Shown: piece after piece, positions 4,781-5,614 of the stretch
How the letters are laid out: the number at the start of each line of letters is the position of its first letter
How positions within the stretch are numbered: position 1 is the first letter of the stretch
Source of the DNA: Burkholderiales bacterium
GTDB lineage: Bacteria > Pseudomonadota > Gammaproteobacteria > Burkholderiales > JACMKV01
Reading direction: 5' to 3'
DNA: 5,614 nucleotides
Assembly (NCBI GenBank): GCA_014379915.1
Contig: JACMKV010000401.1
Coordinates: forward strand, 1 to 5,614
Notes under the pieces: generated by a model
Told to the model about the DNA's origin: nothing
What the model saw: the letters and a program-made list of their open reading frames with translations, nothing else
The model's database searches: none
Position numbers and translations under genes: made by a program

Positions 4781-5614
4781 ATGAACAAGTCGATATCACC
4801 AAGCAAGCGGAAAGCAAGTCTGTTACTCGTTTCATCGCTGGCGCTGGGTTTTCCACTTTCAGCGCAGGCAACCGATCTGTGCGGGCAAATCATCACCGCG
4901 GACACCAAACTGGACGAAGATCAACGTTGCTCTGGTAACGGAATCACTATCGGCGCCGATAACATCGCCCTGAACTGCGACGGTCATAGCCTTAGCGGCC
5001 CGGGAACACCTCTTAGAGGGGGGCCTCCTACAATCGGTATCGCTCTCAATGGAAGGAAGGGTGTTACTGTCAAAAACTGTAACGTCACAGGATTCGCCCG
5101 CGCTGGAATCTTGCTCAGCAATTCTTCCCACAATAAAATCATAAATAATGACGCGCCACGCAATAGTACCGTGGGAATCAGCCTCACTTTATCTTCCCAT
5201 AACAAACTCGGAGAGAACACGGCAAACGGTAACCGCGCCGGCGGAATCGTCCTCCAGGGTTCTTCCTATAACAAACTCACGGAGAATACAGCGACGGCTA
5301 ATGGCGATCTGGAGTTTCCTGGTGGAAGTGTCATCTTTAGCGCGTCCGGTATCAGTCTTTTTTCTTCTTCCCATAACAGACTCATTGACAACACGGCCAA
5401 CGATAATCAAGCCCACGGCATCCTGTTAATCCAGTCCTCCGATCGCAACAGGCTCACGGACAACACGGCCGACGGGAACGCCAGGGACGGTATCGAGCTG
5501 GAAGATTCCTCGCGTAATAAATTGCGGGACAACGTCGCCAACAACAACGGCGGCGCCGGTGCCTCGGGTAGCCCCTCGGCCGGCTTTGCGATCGAAGGCA
5601 GTTCGACCAAAAAC
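4781..5614 (+). CDS. Secreted right-handed parallel beta-helix repeat protein (5' part)
   Basis: The frame is open for 278 codons to the window edge with no stop, so the C-terminus is missing. Residues 1-30 are a Sec signal peptide: basic KRK, the hydrophobic stretch LLLVSSLALGF, and a cleavage site after AQA. The mature N-terminus has four cysteines (34, 50, 66, 100) that could form two disulfides in the periplasm or outside. GADNIALNCDGHSLSGPG and GVTVKNCNVTGF are typical opening coils of NosD/pectate-lyase-like beta-helices. From residue 109 the chain repeats GIxLxxSSxNKLxxNTAxxN with a period of about 23 residues, one coil per unit, with stacked asparagines. Such proteins often bind or cut polysaccharides or serve as surface proteins. 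No catalytic residues can be assigned, so the function is unknown. The gene differs in style from nasA (more AT, strong Shine-Dalgarno) and lies beyond the broken ybiB, hinting at separate acquisition. Confidence 0.88.
   Translation, partial: MNKSISPSKRKASLLLVSSLALGFPLSAQATDLCGQIITADTKLDEDQRCSGNGITIGADNIALNCDGHSLSGPGTPLRGGPPTIGIALNGRKGVTVKNCNVTGFARAGILLSNSSHNKIINNDAPRNSTVGISLTLSSHNKLGENTANGNRAGGIVLQGSSYNKLTENTATANGDLEFPGGSVIFSASGISLFSSSHNRLIDNTANDNQAHGILLIQSSDRNRLTDNTADGNARDGIELEDSSRNKLRDNVANNNGGAGASGSPSAGFAIEGSSTKN
5105..5614 (+). repeat. Ladder of ~69-bp coding repeats (beta-helix coils)
   Basis: The SSxN motif (SSDRN in one unit) recurs at base positions 5123, 5192, 5261, 5366, 5435, 5507 and 5600. 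The steps are 69, 69, 105, 69, 72 and 93 bp, so the 23-codon unit is interrupted by a ~12-codon insert (residues about 175-187) and a ~7-codon Gly/Ser-rich insert (about 257-267). DNA identity is visible too: TCTTCCCATAACA at 5192 and 5366, and TCTTCCTATAACA at 5261. Confidence 0.85.

Noticed and set aside
4868..4882. Lipoprotein signal around Cys34 of the beta-helix protein
   Set aside because: The residues before the cysteine (T-D-L) do not fit a lipobox, and a normal AQA cleavage site precedes it.
5189..5416. 75-codon minus-strand open frame opposite the beta-helix gene
   Set aside because: Its apparent repeats (EFVMGR-like) are just the antisense of the coding repeats; there is no start context or known domain.
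5105..5600. Regularly spaced repeats suggesting a CRISPR array
   Set aside because: The repeats are translated in one open frame, the period is whole codons (69 or 72 bp), and the spacer-like parts also follow the beta-helix pattern. These are protein coils.

Overview
The window looks like a GC-rich proteobacterial chromosome, most likely betaproteobacterial. That placement is an inference from gene content: a DedD-type SPOR protein end, an AcuC-like deacetylase, and a nasA-ybiB pair. No rRNA or other phylogenetic marker is present to confirm it.

Layout. (1) Positions 1-128 hold the last 41 codons of a SPOR-domain cell-division protein. (2) Positions 125-292 are a 168-bp non-coding element with perfect 23-bp inverted ends and a central hairpin on the same axis. 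It sits exactly between the SPOR stop codon and the next start and behaves like a MITE. (3) Positions 295-1272 encode a complete zinc-dependent AcuC/HDAC-family deacetylase. A longer reading from a TTG at 142 is an artefact of an open frame through the mobile element. (4) Positions 1273-1599 are a 327-bp regulatory gap. It holds a C/G-rich hairpin, two NtrC-like half-conserved sites 30 bp apart, and a well-formed sigma-54 (-24/-12) promoter. (5) Positions 1600-4332 encode the assimilatory nitrate reductase catalytic subunit NasA, with N-terminal [4Fe-4S] ligands, a Mo-ligating Cys and a C-terminal BFD-type [2Fe-2S] domain. (6) Positions 4329-4562 hold a broken ybiB (TrpD2-like) gene, start-stop coupled to nasA. 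Only the first ~60 codons are intact. (7) Positions 4563-4780 are an AT-richer leader. (8) From 4781 to the window edge runs the 5' part of a secreted right-handed parallel beta-helix protein with a ladder of ~23-residue repeats.

How it works together. The nitrate reductase is the metabolic centre. Its upstream region has the geometry of a glnA-type nitrogen-limitation promoter: two activator sites near -130 and -100 and a sigma-54 promoter whose predicted start lies 1-3 bases before the ATG. That implies NtrC-dependent expression of a nearly leaderless nasA message, with what remains of ybiB carried along. The SPOR-deacetylase pair would be only 2 bp apart without the inserted element, so the element appears to have split a compact gene pair. 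The change of composition and style after the broken ybiB marks a likely rearrangement boundary, beyond which the exported beta-helix gene begins. I see no complete new defence or mobile system. The notable items are the regulatory architecture, the precisely placed palindromic element, the ybiB breakpoint and the repeat ladder.
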